Shown: one piece after another, positions 44,813 to 54,117 of the stretch
How the letters are laid out: each line of letters begins with the position of its first letter
How positions within the stretch are numbered: position 1 is the stretch's first letter
Source of the DNA: CAVSRC01 sp963798195
GTDB lineage: Bacteria; Pseudomonadota; Alphaproteobacteria; Rhizobiales; Kaistiaceae
NCBI GenBank assembly: GCA_963798195.1
Contig: CAWCSF010000006.1
Span: forward strand, 186,001-250,000
Direction: 5' to 3'
DNA: 64,000 bases
Position numbers and translations under genes: made by a program
The notes under the pieces: model-generated
Database searches by the model: none
What the model was told of the DNA's origin: nothing
What the model saw: only the letters and a program-made list of their open reading frames with translations

Positions 44813-44835
44813 GTCGCCGCCGGAGCGGCGGCGAC
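44813..44835. terminator. Perfect hairpin between convergent genes, possible bidirectional terminator
   Basis: GTCGCCGCC (44813-44821) and GGCGGCGAC (44827-44835) form a perfect 9-bp stem with a 5-base loop between the glycosyltransferase stop and the stop of the convergent HU-like gene. There is no T tract on either side, so it may act only as a transcript-end stabiliser. Confidence 0.45.
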
Positions 44836-44881
44836 CATTCAGGAAATTTGAAACGTTGGGCTCTTCGCGAAAGAGGCCAGC

Positions 44882-45247
44882 CTACGACGTGGCCGCCGCT
44901 TTCAATTTCGACAAGGGACGAACCTTCACGCGGACGCTCGCCGGCTTGGCGGCGCCCTTCATCATTTCACCGGTGGCGGGGTTGCGGATCATCGTTCCCG
45001 CCTTCCGGGCCGGCACCTTGCGCAAGGTCACCTTCAGAAGTCCGGGCAGGGTGAATTCTCCCACGCCGCGCGGATGAACCGATCCCAGGATGACCTTCTC
45101 CAGCGTGGCGAAGACGCCGGCCGCGGTGCTCCGGGTGAGATCATTCTCCGTGGCGAGGAGGTTGATGAGTGCTGACTTTGTAAGGGCGTCTTTCACCGGA
45201 CGGACGGTCGTTTCGCTGGATTTACCCTGCTTTTTTGTCGTCGCCAA
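44882..45247 (-). CDS. HU/IHF-family DNA-binding protein, divergent
   Basis: A 121-residue member of the bacterial DNA-bending family with a Lys-rich N-terminal extension. TKSALINLLATENDLTRSTAAGVFATLEKVI is the helical dimerisation part; FTLPGLLKVTLRKVP and IRNPATGE are the beta-arm regions. The arm and C-terminal part (KGAAKPASVRVKVRPLSKLKAA) lacks the usual FxxGxxLK ending, so it is divergent from housekeeping HU. The start is taken as TTG 45247, 7 bases after AGGAG; no ATG fits. It may act as a nucleoid protein of the accessory region. Confidence 0.8.
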   Translation of the reverse strand: MATTKKQGKSSETTVRPVKDALTKSALINLLATENDLTRSTAAGVFATLEKVILGSVHPRGVGEFTLPGLLKVTLRKVPARKAGTMIRNPATGEMMKGAAKPASVRVKVRPLSKLKAAATS

Positions 45248-45361
45248 AATCGTTCTCCTAGAATCGATGGGTTGTTGGGTGCCGGCTTGTAGCCTGCGCA
45301 GAGCAAGACCGCTACCCGGCCCAGTTGTGGCCCGCCGCCCGGCGCGCCGCAAGCGCCGCGA

Positions 45362-46033
45362 TTAGCCGGGCTTGGTGGCGATCCAGATGACATGCCGCGC
45401 ACCGCGTTTCCCGTGGGCATGCACCCGCGCTTCCTCCACCGCAAAACCCGATTTGCGCAGGCGCGCAAGGAAGCCATCGTCCGGGGCAGAGGACCAGACC
45501 GCCAGCACGCCTCCGGGCCGCAGCGCCGCCCGGGCAACCGCAAGGCCCGCAAAGGTGTAGAGGCGATCGTTGGCCTTACGGGTGAGACCGTCGGGGCCAT
45601 TGTCCACGTCAAGCAGGATTGCGTCACAGGCCGACCGGGCGGATTCCATCACCGCGCCAACATCGGCTTCCCGGATGCTTACGCGCGGATCGGCGAGACT
45701 CGAGCCAAAGATCTCCGCCATCGGGCCGCGCGCCCACGCCACGACCGCCGGGACGAGTTCGGCAACGACGATCCGCGCATCGGTGCCCAGTTCCTGCAAG
45801 ACAGCACGAAGCGTGAAGCCCATTCCGAGCCCGCCTATCAGCACGGACGGCGCCTTGCGGTCCCGTATTCTCGAACAGGAGAGGGTCGCCAGCGCCTTTT
45901 CGGAACCGCTGAGGCGGCTGTTCATCAGCTCGAATTGTCCAAGCCTGATCGAGAACTCGGTGCCGCGCTTCATCAGGCGAAGCTCGTCCCCGCCGGGGAT
46001 ATTTGCGGTGCCCTCCAGCGACCATGGAATCAC
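45362..46033 (-). CDS. Spermidine synthase-like methyltransferase-fold protein
   Basis: A 223-residue protein with the Rossmann fold of spermidine synthases and SAM methyltransferases: VLIGGLGMGFTLRAVLQELG (cofactor loop), VVAELVPAVVAWARG (acidic end of strand 2), DAILLDVDNGPDGL. It lacks the N-terminal beta domain of true spermidine synthases. GTG at 46033 follows GAGG. Many rhizobial relatives are annotated simply as spermidine synthase; the real substrate is unknown. Confidence 0.8.
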   Translation of the reverse strand: MIPWSLEGTANIPGGDELRLMKRGTEFSIRLGQFELMNSRLSGSEKALATLSCSRIRDRKAPSVLIGGLGMGFTLRAVLQELGTDARIVVAELVPAVVAWARGPMAEIFGSSLADPRVSIREADVGAVMESARSACDAILLDVDNGPDGLTRKANDRLYTFAGLAVARAALRPGGVLAVWSSAPDDGFLARLRKSGFAVEEARVHAHGKRGARHVIWIATKPG

Positions 46034-46084
46034 GGGACAATCCTCAATGAGAGCACGTGGCGTGAACCAACCGGGTGGCCATCG

Positions 46085-46969
46085 TCAGCGTGTGCCGACC
46101 TGACTTCGTCGAATGCTATCGCCGGTTATGGAGGCGATCGCTTCCCACGCCAGGCGACCAATGACGAGATCGACACCACGCCGGAGTTGGGCGCACGCGG
46201 CCAGCTCCCCATCGATCAGCAGTCGATAATAGACAGACTGCTCGGTCTCACCCTCCGGAACGACCGCCTTCAGCGAGCGTGGCCACCAGCCGCTCCGGTC
46301 AGCAAGCTCGAGCATCGCGCGGACGGGTACTTGGCTGGCGTCGCGGGCATGCCGCCACTTGGCGCTGAAATGGAGCGTCGTCGGCGTCGGTTCGTAGGCC
46401 AGCTTGCCATTGCGGATGATGCGCGACCAAAGGTGCCAATCTGCGCTGTCCGGGACGTCCTCCGGCCAATAGCCAAATCGGACGAAGCAGTTCCGGCGAT
46501 GGACCACACAGTTGGCCGGGATCGTTTTCATGCCCTCCAGAAAGAGCCGCCTCTCGTCGTCGAGCGTCAGGTTGACGGCGTATGGGATGACCACGCCGTC
46601 GGTTGAGACCCAAAGCGGACGGCTATAGATCCAGTCGGCGCGCTGCTCGTCGATCGCGTCGCCCAGACGTTCCAGATGATCGGGCAGGTACAGATCGTCG
46701 TGCGCGGCGAAGGCAATCAGATCGCCCTTCGCCTGGCGCAGAGCGAGGTTCCGGTTGGCATAGCCAAACCCTGGCCCTTTCGGCAGATCAAACCAGCGAA
46801 TGCGCGGATCGTCGAAGGACGCAACGATGTCGCCTGTGCCGTCAGTGCATCCGTCGCCGACAATCAGAAGCTCGAAATCGCCTTCGGTCTGCGCCATCAC
46901 CGAACGTATTGCGAAGCCTATGACATCCGCCCGATTGTGCGTCGGCATCAGGATGCTGAAACGCGGCAT
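46085..46969 (-). CDS. Glycosyltransferase family 2
   Basis: A 294-residue inverting GT-A enzyme without membrane helices. PRFSILMPTHNRADVIGFAI, VGDGCTDGT and the metal-binding DDLYLPDH (in IAFAAHDDLYLPDHLERLG) are typical; NCVVHRRNCFVRFGYW and DSADWHLWSRI are in the acceptor region. The ATG at 46969 is 2 bases after the stop of the RmlC-like gene; a TTG at 46978 would overlap it. The two genes are probably cotranscribed. Confidence 0.88.
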   Translation of the reverse strand: MPRFSILMPTHNRADVIGFAIRSVMAQTEGDFELLIVGDGCTDGTGDIVASFDDPRIRWFDLPKGPGFGYANRNLALRQAKGDLIAFAAHDDLYLPDHLERLGDAIDEQRADWIYSRPLWVSTDGVVIPYAVNLTLDDERRLFLEGMKTIPANCVVHRRNCFVRFGYWPEDVPDSADWHLWSRIIRNGKLAYEPTPTTLHFSAKWRHARDASQVPVRAMLELADRSGWWPRSLKAVVPEGETEQSVYYRLLIDGELAACAQLRRGVDLVIGRLAWEAIASITGDSIRRSQVGTR

Positions 46970-46971
46970 CG

Positions 46972-47553
46972 CTACCAACCGCGGGCGCCGGGAAAACGAT
47001 ACGGAATAAGATCGCTGTCGATCGGCAGGCGATACTTGTCAGGATTGCCGTGATCGTACGCCATGGTCGGAAAATTCACCACGACAACATCGCTCGTTCC
47101 GATGTTGTGATCGGCATGCCAGACATTCCTGGGCACGTTGACGATTCCCCGGTTCCGCTCGGAGAGGACGATGCGACAGACCTGGCCGCAGGTTGTCGAT
47201 TCCGGTCGCGGATCGAAGAGGACAAGCTCCATCTCGCCCAGCAGAACGCAGTAGCGATCCTCGTGCTCCTTGTGCAGGTTCCAGCCCTTCACAAAGCCGG
47301 GCCTGATTGTGAACGTATAGGCAAACACGAGAGGATCCGGATGCCAGTTCCATCGCAGATCGAAGAGTTCGAAGACAGAACCGCGCGCGTCCGCGTGCGT
47401 TGGCGAGGGCCTGAACACGACGCCTTCGGTCAAGCTTTGCTTTGGAACGCCCGCGGATGACACCATTGCCGCGTCGCGTTTTGCTGCGGCCAGCGTCGTC
47501 TCGAGCAGATCAGTGTCTCGCGTTCGGGGGGCCTTCGTCTGGTCATCATTCAT
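46972..47553 (-). CDS. RmlC-like cupin (dTDP-sugar 3,5-epimerase / WxcM type)
   Basis: A 193-residue single cupin domain related to dTDP-4-dehydrorhamnose 3,5-epimerase and to FdtA/WxcM-type sugar isomerases. DARGSVFELFDL, FVKGWNLHKEHEDRYCVLLGEMELVLFD and VPRNVWHADHNIGTSDVVVVNFPT cover the core; the HKEHEDRY stretch replaces the HxxxxQ-type epimerase site, so catalysis on a dTDP sugar is not certain. ATG at 47553 follows GAGG. Upstream in-frame codons extend to 47679 without support. Operon partner of the GT2 gene. Confidence 0.8.
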   Translation of the reverse strand: MNDDQTKAPRTRDTDLLETTLAAAKRDAAMVSSAGVPKQSLTEGVVFRPSPTHADARGSVFELFDLRWNWHPDPLVFAYTFTIRPGFVKGWNLHKEHEDRYCVLLGEMELVLFDPRPESTTCGQVCRIVLSERNRGIVNVPRNVWHADHNIGTSDVVVVNFPTMAYDHGNPDKYRLPIDSDLIPYRFPGARGW

Positions 47554-47746
47554 TTCCGCATCCTCTTCCAAAGGCCAGACTACCGGCGACCCGAGTTGCG
47601 ACGCGTTCGTCTCGCCTCGTATCAGGCAGATTGTTCGCAAACCGACCCCGAGGTCGATCACCGCCGCGCAACGCTCCAAGCTACATCATCTGCGAAAGCC
47701 GCGCCCCCGGCTTGATTGAATCGAGGGCCGCGCCGCGCCGGCTGGC

Positions 47747-49570
47747 CTACGTCCCCTCGATCTCTTCCCGGAGCAATTCGGCCCGCAGCCAATGCTCTTC
47801 GGCCTGCCCCGCCGCCTCGCGGGCCGCCGACAGCGCCGCGGTGGTCTCCGCGAATGCCTTCGGATCGCGGCCATAGAAGCCAGGGTCCGAGAGCGCCTGT
47901 TCCAGTCGCTGTATTTCGGACGTCAGCGCCTCGATCCGCGCCGGCAGGGTCTTCAGCGCATGCTGGTCGGCGAACGTCAGTCGTCGGCGTTGCTCGGCCC
48001 GTTTTGGCGGAGCCACCGCCGGTTGTCGCGGTGCAGTCTGCCGGGCGGTAGCTGAGACCGGCTTGGCGGCGACACCATAGCCGCGCTGCGCCACCATGTC
48101 GGAATAGCCGCCGGCATATTCGGTCCACACACCGTCGCCATCGGAAGCGATCACCGCGGTAACCACACGATCAAGGAAATCGCGGTCGTGGCTGACGAGG
48201 AGCAGCGTCCCCGGATAGGCCGCGAGCATCTCCTGCAGCAGATCGAGGGTCTCCAGATCGAGGTCGTTGGTGGGCTCATCGAGAACAAGGAGATTGGATG
48301 GCCGCGCCAGAGCGCGGGCCAGCATCAGCCGGCCGCGCTCGCCCCCGGAGAGCGCCTTCAGCGGCGTCCGCGCCTGCTCCGGCCGGAACAGGAAATCCTT
48401 CATGTACCCGATGACGTGGCGCGCCTCGCCGTTGACGAGGACGGTGTCGCCGCGCCCATCGGTCAGCACATCGGCAACCGTGGTTTCCGGGTCGAGGCTC
48501 TCCCGTCCTTGATCGAGGGTAGCGACGGCGAGATTGGTGCCCAGGCGCACGGTGCCGGCGTCCGGCGCGATAGTGCCGGTCAGCAGATTGATCAGCGTCG
48601 TCTTGCCGGCGCCATTCGGACCGACGATGCCAACCCGATTGCCACGCTCGATACGCAGGCTGAGATCGCGCACGATCGGTCGTCCGTCATAGCTCTTGGA
48701 GACGGCTTCCACCTCGATCACCAGCTTGCCGGAGAGGCGGGCTTCCTGCACGGCGAGTGTCACGCCGCCGGGCGGCGCGCTTGCCTTGCGATGGATCCGC
48801 TCGCGCCGGAGCTCCTGAAGCGCGCGCAGCCGCCCCTGGTTGCGCGTCCGCCTGGCACTGACACCATAGCGGAGCCAGTCCTCCTCCCGCGCGATCGTGC
48901 GATCGAGCTTGTGGCGGTCGGATTCTTCCTCGGCCAAGGCGGCGTCACGCCACGATTCGAATGCCGCGAAGCCCTGATCGAGACGGCGCGTCACACCACG
49001 ATCGAGCCATACCGTTGCGCGTCCGAGAGTCTCGAGGAAGCGACGGTCATGGCTGATCAGCACCATGGCCGCGCGCGTGCTTCCGAGCGTCTCCTCCAAC
49101 TCTTCGATAGCCGCCACGTCGAGGTGGTTCGTCGGTTCATCGAGGAGGAGGATATCCGGATCGGGCGCCAGCGTGCGGGCAAGGGCGGTGCGCCGGCGTT
49201 CGCCGCCCGAGAGGTGTGCGGTGTTCTCCTCGCCGGTGAGGCCCAGTTGCTCCAGAAGCATCCGCGCCCGGTGCGGATCGTCGCCGGGGCCGAGGCCGGC
49301 CGCCACGAAATCGGCGGTGGTCGCGAAACCGCTGAGGTCAGGCTCTTGCGGCAGGTAGCGGATGGTCGCGCCGGGCTGCAGGAAGCGGTTGCCGTCGTCC
49401 GCCTCGATCAACCCGCCCGCGATCTTGAGGAGCGTCGACTTTCCGGTGCCGTTCCGGCCGACGAGGCATAGGCGCTCGCCCGCGCCGACGGAGAGTTCGG
49501 CTCCGCTCAAGAGCGGCGCGCCGCCGAAAGTGAGGCGGATATCCTGGAGAAGGAGAAGCGGGGCTGCCAT
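47747..49570 (-). CDS. ABC-F family ATPase, Uup-like
   Basis: A 607-residue soluble protein with two ATP-binding cassettes and no membrane domain. Walker A motifs GRNGTGKST and GPNGAGKTT, signature motifs LSGGERRR and LSGGERGR, and the linked LLLDEPTNHLD and LVLDEPTNDLD are intact. The C-terminal coiled coil (about 545-605, ARIEALTSEIQRLEQAL) is typical of Uup. ABC-F proteins act on the ribosome or in replication-related stability; Uup affects transposon excision and tandem repeat deletion. The ATG at 49570 starts the conserved domain but lacks a clear ribosome site. Confidence 0.92.
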   Translation of the reverse strand: MAAPLLLLQDIRLTFGGAPLLSGAELSVGAGERLCLVGRNGTGKSTLLKIAGGLIEADDGNRFLQPGATIRYLPQEPDLSGFATTADFVAAGLGPGDDPHRARMLLEQLGLTGEENTAHLSGGERRRTALARTLAPDPDILLLDEPTNHLDVAAIEELEETLGSTRAAMVLISHDRRFLETLGRATVWLDRGVTRRLDQGFAAFESWRDAALAEEESDRHKLDRTIAREEDWLRYGVSARRTRNQGRLRALQELRRERIHRKASAPPGGVTLAVQEARLSGKLVIEVEAVSKSYDGRPIVRDLSLRIERGNRVGIVGPNGAGKTTLINLLTGTIAPDAGTVRLGTNLAVATLDQGRESLDPETTVADVLTDGRGDTVLVNGEARHVIGYMKDFLFRPEQARTPLKALSGGERGRLMLARALARPSNLLVLDEPTNDLDLETLDLLQEMLAAYPGTLLLVSHDRDFLDRVVTAVIASDGDGVWTEYAGGYSDMVAQRGYGVAAKPVSATARQTAPRQPAVAPPKRAEQRRRLTFADQHALKTLPARIEALTSEIQRLEQALSDPGFYGRDPKAFAETTAALSAAREAAGQAEEHWLRAELLREEIEGT

Positions 49571-49735
49571 CGCTGAAGGAAGTGCGTTTAACCCGGGAAT
49601 GCCCCCGTGACCAGCCGGTCCACGCTTTGAATGCCGTGGAAGGCCGTTGCTTCGATGTTCCCCCTCTGGCGAAATCCTCTCACCTGCTGCACATTTCCGC
49701 ACCAATGGCAGGTGCGGGTCTACTGCGGGGTGCCG

Positions 49736-50857
49736 ATGCTTGACCGACTGCGATTCGCCCTTGCGCGAAACCCGCTCATTGTGGTGTCCAACGGACTGAC
49801 GACCGTCGGACTGTTCGCCGTCGTCCTCGATACGTCTCGCTCGCTCAGTCCGCGCGAACATTCGTTTCTTGTCGCGACGATAGTTTTCGCCTGGGCCTTC
49901 ATCGCGGCGGAGTTGGTATTTCGCGTCCTGGCGGATCCCGCGCGGTCGACGCCCCGCGCCTACCTTGCCTCGGCTGGCGGGCTCATCGACCTCGCCACCG
50001 TATTTGCCATTCCGGTTGGTTGGCTACTGACGCGGAACTTGCCGGATGCCCGCCTTTTCGCTGTCGTGTGGACACTGCGCTACGTTCGGCACAGCCACAC
50101 CACGGGGCTGACGCTGCTGTCGCGCACGCTGCGCCGCAGCGGGCCAGCGCTTCTCAGCGTGGCGGCGATGTTTCTCGTCATCTTCGTGGTCGCCGCCGCC
50201 CTCGCCTACGTTTTTGAGCGCGATGCCCAGCCCGAGGCCTTCGGCAGCGTGCCACGCGCCATGTGGTGGGCGATCACGACATTGACGACGACCGGCTACG
50301 GCGACCTCGTGCCGGTTACGCTCTGGGGCAGATTTTTGGCCGGCTGGGTCATGATTGGCGGCATCGTGATGTTCGCGCTGCAGGCCGGCGTGATTGCCGG
50401 CTCTTTCGCCGAGGAATTGCAGCGGCGGCATTTCCTGCACACCTGGGACCTGGTGACCACCGTGCCCTTCTTCCAGGAACTCGGCGCAGCCGCCGTCGCC
50501 GACATCGTGCGGCTGCTGCAGACGCGGGACGTGGCGCACGGCACGGCAATCGTCCGCAAAGGCGAGCCAGGCGACGCAATGTATTTCATCGTCTCCGGCG
50601 AGGTCTGCGTTCACCTCCATCCGGAGCCCGTGGTTCTAAGCAGCGGCAGCTTCTTCGGCGAGATGGCGCTGTTGTTCGACGCGCCGCGATCGGCCACCGT
50701 GGTCGCGACCAGACCGAGCACTCTGCTGGTCCTCGACATTGCCGATTTTCGCCTGCTTGCCGGCCGGCGACCTGAACTCGTCGACGCCATCGAGGCCGAG
50801 GGCAAACGACGCCTGGAGGCTAACGCCACCCGTGCGACTTCGACCACCCACGTGTGA
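49736..50857 (+). CDS. Cyclic-nucleotide-gated potassium channel (MlotiK1-like)
   Basis: A 373-residue six-helix channel with a C-terminal cyclic nucleotide-binding domain. The selectivity filter TTTGYGD (about 184-190) identifies K+ as the ion. The S4-equivalent WTLRYVRHS has few arginines, so gating is by ligand. The CNBD (about 245-360) contains the phosphate-binding cassette FGEMALLFDAPRSATVV with the key Arg. Architecture and size match MlotiK1 of Mesorhizobium, gated by cAMP. ATG 49736 or the GTG two codons earlier could start it. The ATP-grasp fusion gene follows on the same strand after 49 bases. Confidence 0.9.
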   Translation: MLDRLRFALARNPLIVVSNGLTTVGLFAVVLDTSRSLSPREHSFLVATIVFAWAFIAAELVFRVLADPARSTPRAYLASAGGLIDLATVFAIPVGWLLTRNLPDARLFAVVWTLRYVRHSHTTGLTLLSRTLRRSGPALLSVAAMFLVIFVVAAALAYVFERDAQPEAFGSVPRAMWWAITTLTTTGYGDLVPVTLWGRFLAGWVMIGGIVMFALQAGVIAGSFAEELQRRHFLHTWDLVTTVPFFQELGAAAVADIVRLLQTRDVAHGTAIVRKGEPGDAMYFIVSGEVCVHLHPEPVVLSSGSFFGEMALLFDAPRSATVVATRPSTLLVLDIADFRLLAGRRPELVDAIEAEGKRRLEANATRATSTTHV

Positions 50858-50906
50858 TCGCGGATAGGGTTACTCCGGAGCACACCTGATCCGTTCACAG
50901 GACGAT

Positions 50907-53171
50907 ATGCAGAGCCCGTTGGTTGTCTTCCTTGGTAACTACAGGACGTCGACGCCCCACGCCGTCTTCAGGGACATGGCGGAACGGCTGGCCGCGCATG
51001 ACATTCGCATGTCGGTCGACAATCACTGGAGCGCGGACTACGCGGCCGCCGACCTGCTGATCGTCGACGAACCCTTGATGGACAGCGATGCGCTGGCGGA
51101 TTGCCGCATCCTCGGCCAGCGCACGCTCAATCGGCGGACGCGGCTCGACGTCGCCGTGCGCGCCGGCGCGCCAGTCGCTCCATTCGGCGGACCGCGCAAC
51201 GACCGGGAACTCGACCGTCTCGCCGCTTCGTGGCGAACGGATTGCGTCGTCCTGAAGTACGACTGGTCGAGCCGGCGCAGAGGTGTGTTCCTGTGGCCGC
51301 TGGCGGCCGACAAACGTCGACCGTTTCCGCCGGACTTCAACCCCGACTCCGATGTTTTCATGGCGTTTCAGCAGGACGATCCGCGAACCTTCAAGGTCGA
51401 CGCGTTCGGCGGCGCGGTGCTCGGCGCCTACATTCTCGAGACTCGGGACATGCGCCTGCCGGCTTGGGAAACGGTCGTCGACCTCAACTATCCACCGTTC
51501 GAACTCCCCGAAAAGACGCGCGTGCACATCGCCGCCGTCAGCCGGGCCCTACTCGAACATGGCGCCGGCTACGCCAGCTTCGATCTCATGCGGACCGGCG
51601 ATGAATTCCGCATCATCGAAATGAACACGTGCGGAGTCGGCACCGGCATGTGGGATGACTGGCCGCAGCAATACGCTGATGCTTACAGCCGGGCGATCGT
51701 CGACACGATGGCCCGGATCGACCGGGTGCCACACTACCGCGACCTGCGAAAGCAGGCGGTGCTCTGCGGTAACGATGCCGAGGCCATCGAACTGCCGCGC
51801 CGCACGGCAAATGGCGAAGCGGGGTCAGACGCGGCGGAGGCCGGGCCGGAATCGGAACCCTGGAAGACCTCCGCGCAGGCGCGGTTCATGCGAACGATGG
51901 AGACCACCGATCGGCTGTCCGCCCACGAGATGCGCGCTGCCCTCGCGGGACCTCTGGAGACATTGCTTCGCCATGCGCGCGAGCAAGTCCCATACTATGC
52001 CGACCGTCTCGATATGCTTTTCGAATCGGACGGAGCACTCGACCTGCGTGCATGGGAGGACGTTCCGATCCTCCGCCGAAAAGACGTCGCTGGCCGGCGG
52101 CGCGACCTCTCCGCCCGCACCCTGCCCCACGTTCAGGGCAGCGTGTCCCATGCCTTTACAGCGGGGACGGAGCATGCCCCGATGACGATGTCGCGGTCGC
52201 GGCTTGCCGCTGCCGTCGCCTCCTGCGTCAGCATGCGTTTCTTCGCGTGGCACGGCATTTCGTTCGCCGCGCCGATGGCGACGATCCGGCGGCCCCACGC
52301 GGAAAGCACAACGGGTCGAAAATGGGCGGCCAGTTTTGCCGCCGCGGAGCGCGGTGACGAAACCGAGCTGTCGTCAGCGACACCGGTCACCGCCCAGATC
52401 GAATGGCTCAGAGATCGCGGTCCTGTGTGGCTGCGGACACGGCCGTCCCTGGCGCAGCAGATGGCACTCGCGGTGAAGGAATCTCCGCAGATCCGACCCG
52501 ATCTGCTTGGGATCCTGACCAGTGGCGAGATCCTCACCGAGGACCAGCGGCGCCTGTGCCGCGAATTCCTCGGCCATGTCCCGCGAGACGTCTACGAACT
52601 CGCCGAGGTTGGCGCCGTGGCGTTGCAGTGCCCGCAGAGCGCCGCCTACCACGTTCAGACGGAGGCGGTGCTGGTCGAGGTCCTCGATGAGGTCGGGCGC
52701 GGCTGCGCAAAGGGCGCCACCGGCCGGCTGGTCGTAACCCCGCTCTACAATCTGGCGATGCCGCTCATCCGCTACGACACGGGTGACTTCGCCATTGCCG
52801 GCGACCGGTTTGACGAACTCGTCTCCGGGAGGCTGTGCGTGTGTGGGCGACGCTTGCCGCGGCTTCAGTCCGTTATCGGGCGCGCACGTAACCAGCTTGC
52901 CGCCGCGGACGGCCGGCCATTGGCGCCCGCGATCGACTCACGCCGCCTGCACGACCTCACCGGCGCAAGGCTGTGGCAGCTTGTTCAGGAGAACGCCGGG
53001 CGTTTTGTGCTGCGTCTGGATGCCGAGGGAGCGGCGGATAACGACTCGCACAAGCAGGCCGCAGAGTATGTCGCAGACGCGCTCGGCGGCCATTGTGAAG
53101 TCAGAATTGAGACCACAAAATTATCGGTGGCCGCCGCAGAGCGCCGATTTGAACCCTACCTGCGGCAGTGA
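50907..53171 (+). CDS. ATP-grasp ligase fused to a PaaK/CapK-like adenylating domain
   Basis: A 754-residue two-domain protein. Residues about 1-270 look like a RimK-type ATP-grasp domain: the nucleotide lysine in VVLKYDWSSRRRGVFLW (114-130), FKVDAFGGAVLGAYI, and the metal triad region YASFDLMRTGDEFRIIEMN (D226, E238, N240). Residues about 310-740 resemble phenylacetate-CoA ligase/CapK adenylate-forming enzymes: LGILTSGEILTEDQRR, IRYDTGDFA, the CVCGRRLPRLQ cysteine pair and GRARNQL. The adenylating P-loop is degenerate (HAFTAGTEHAP in place of SSGTTGxP), so that domain may bind without full catalysis or use a variant mechanism. ATG at 50907 has AGGA upstream. Product and substrate are unknown; ligation of an amino or carboxy compound is inferred. 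Confidence 0.78.
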   Translation: MQSPLVVFLGNYRTSTPHAVFRDMAERLAAHDIRMSVDNHWSADYAAADLLIVDEPLMDSDALADCRILGQRTLNRRTRLDVAVRAGAPVAPFGGPRNDRELDRLAASWRTDCVVLKYDWSSRRRGVFLWPLAADKRRPFPPDFNPDSDVFMAFQQDDPRTFKVDAFGGAVLGAYILETRDMRLPAWETVVDLNYPPFELPEKTRVHIAAVSRALLEHGAGYASFDLMRTGDEFRIIEMNTCGVGTGMWDDWPQQYADAYSRAIVDTMARIDRVPHYRDLRKQAVLCGNDAEAIELPRRTANGEAGSDAAEAGPESEPWKTSAQARFMRTMETTDRLSAHEMRAALAGPLETLLRHAREQVPYYADRLDMLFESDGALDLRAWEDVPILRRKDVAGRRRDLSARTLPHVQGSVSHAFTAGTEHAPMTMSRSRLAAAVASCVSMRFFAWHGISFAAPMATIRRPHAESTTGRKWAASFAAAERGDETELSSATPVTAQIEWLRDRGPVWLRTRPSLAQQMALAVKESPQIRPDLLGILTSGEILTEDQRRLCREFLGHVPRDVYELAEVGAVALQCPQSAAYHVQTEAVLVEVLDEVGRGCAKGATGRLVVTPLYNLAMPLIRYDTGDFAIAGDRFDELVSGRLCVCGRRLPRLQSVIGRARNQLAAADGRPLAPAIDSRRLHDLTGARLWQLVQENAGRFVLRLDAEGAADNDSHKQAAEYVADALGGHCEVRIETTKLSVAAAERRFEPYLRQ

Positions 53172-53177
53172 GTGCCG

Positions 53178-54017
53178 CTACTTGAACGGCACGTTGTCGA
53201 TTACGGAGATGCCCTCGGATCCGAGCATCGAACCGTAGAAGTTCTTCCGCTGGTAGCGGTCGGCATAGAACAAAGAGCCGCCGGCGCCTCCGAACTGCAC
53301 GCGCAATCCCGCACGCAGCGCTGCCACGTCTTCAGAGTAGGAGGCCTTGGCGAACAAGACCGTTTCGGTGCCCGGAATGTAGAAGAACCCGCCACCGGGC
53401 TGATATTCGACCCCGAAAGCCGCGCCGGCGTTGTTGTTCTGGTCGTAGAGCCCAGAGAGCGTGAGCTTCAGATTGTCGGTGGGGTAGACGGATACGCCGG
53501 CCTGGGCGACCCAACGGCTCTGATTGTCCACGCTCTGGATTCCGATCGCGCCGCCGACCGTCACGCGGTTGAAGTAATATTCACCCTCGACGCCGTAGTT
53601 TGTGACGTTGTTTTTGTACGTGTCGCTGAATTTCGTGAAGCCGGCGAGCACGCCGATCTCACCGATCATGGGATCGCGGGCGAAGAGAACGGCCTGCGCC
53701 GAAAGCTGGTGGTCGGTCTGGTCGTAGTAGTTCTGGCCGTACGAAAAACCGCCCTGCGCATGAACACCCCAGGTGCTCGTAGCTCCGAGCGGCATCTGGT
53801 AAGTCACCCCGCCGGCGAGAAACCCGCGGGCGCGGCCGTCCGAAAACGCGGGGCCCAGCACGACTTCCCAGAATGGCCCGGTCTGGCGCCGTGGCACCCG
53901 GCGCCCAACCCTGCGCCGCACCGCCTGCGCGTTCGCAGCATGAGGGATCAGGCTCAGGGGTATCGACACGAACGCCGCCGACGCCAAAGCCAATGCAACT
54001 GCTGTCCGATCTGGCAT
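53178..54017 (-). CDS. Predicted outer-membrane beta-barrel protein
   Basis: A 279-residue protein with a signal peptide (about 1-31, ending ANAQA), a basic stretch RRRVGRRVPRR, and then alternating aromatic/hydrophobic strands such as GVHAQGGFSYGQNYYDQT and YGVEGEYYFNRVTVGGAIGIQ. Absence of helices and richness in Gly, Tyr and Asn suggest an outer-membrane barrel of eight to twelve strands, but the last residue is Lys, not the usual Phe (the penultimate position is Phe). No family is recognised. It converges with the ATP-grasp fusion gene. Confidence 0.68.
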   Translation of the reverse strand: MPDRTAVALALASAAFVSIPLSLIPHAANAQAVRRRVGRRVPRRQTGPFWEVVLGPAFSDGRARGFLAGGVTYQMPLGATSTWGVHAQGGFSYGQNYYDQTDHQLSAQAVLFARDPMIGEIGVLAGFTKFSDTYKNNVTNYGVEGEYYFNRVTVGGAIGIQSVDNQSRWVAQAGVSVYPTDNLKLTLSGLYDQNNNAGAAFGVEYQPGGGFFYIPGTETVLFAKASYSEDVAALRAGLRVQFGGAGGSLFYADRYQRKNFYGSMLGSEGISVIDNVPFK

Positions 54018-54117
54018 GTTCCGCCCCCCAAATCTCGTCCGCAACCCGCCCGGTCGCGATCAGCAAGACTCAAGCTTAATCGAATGGAACCCAGTCGACA
54101 ACACAGTATTGTCAGAA

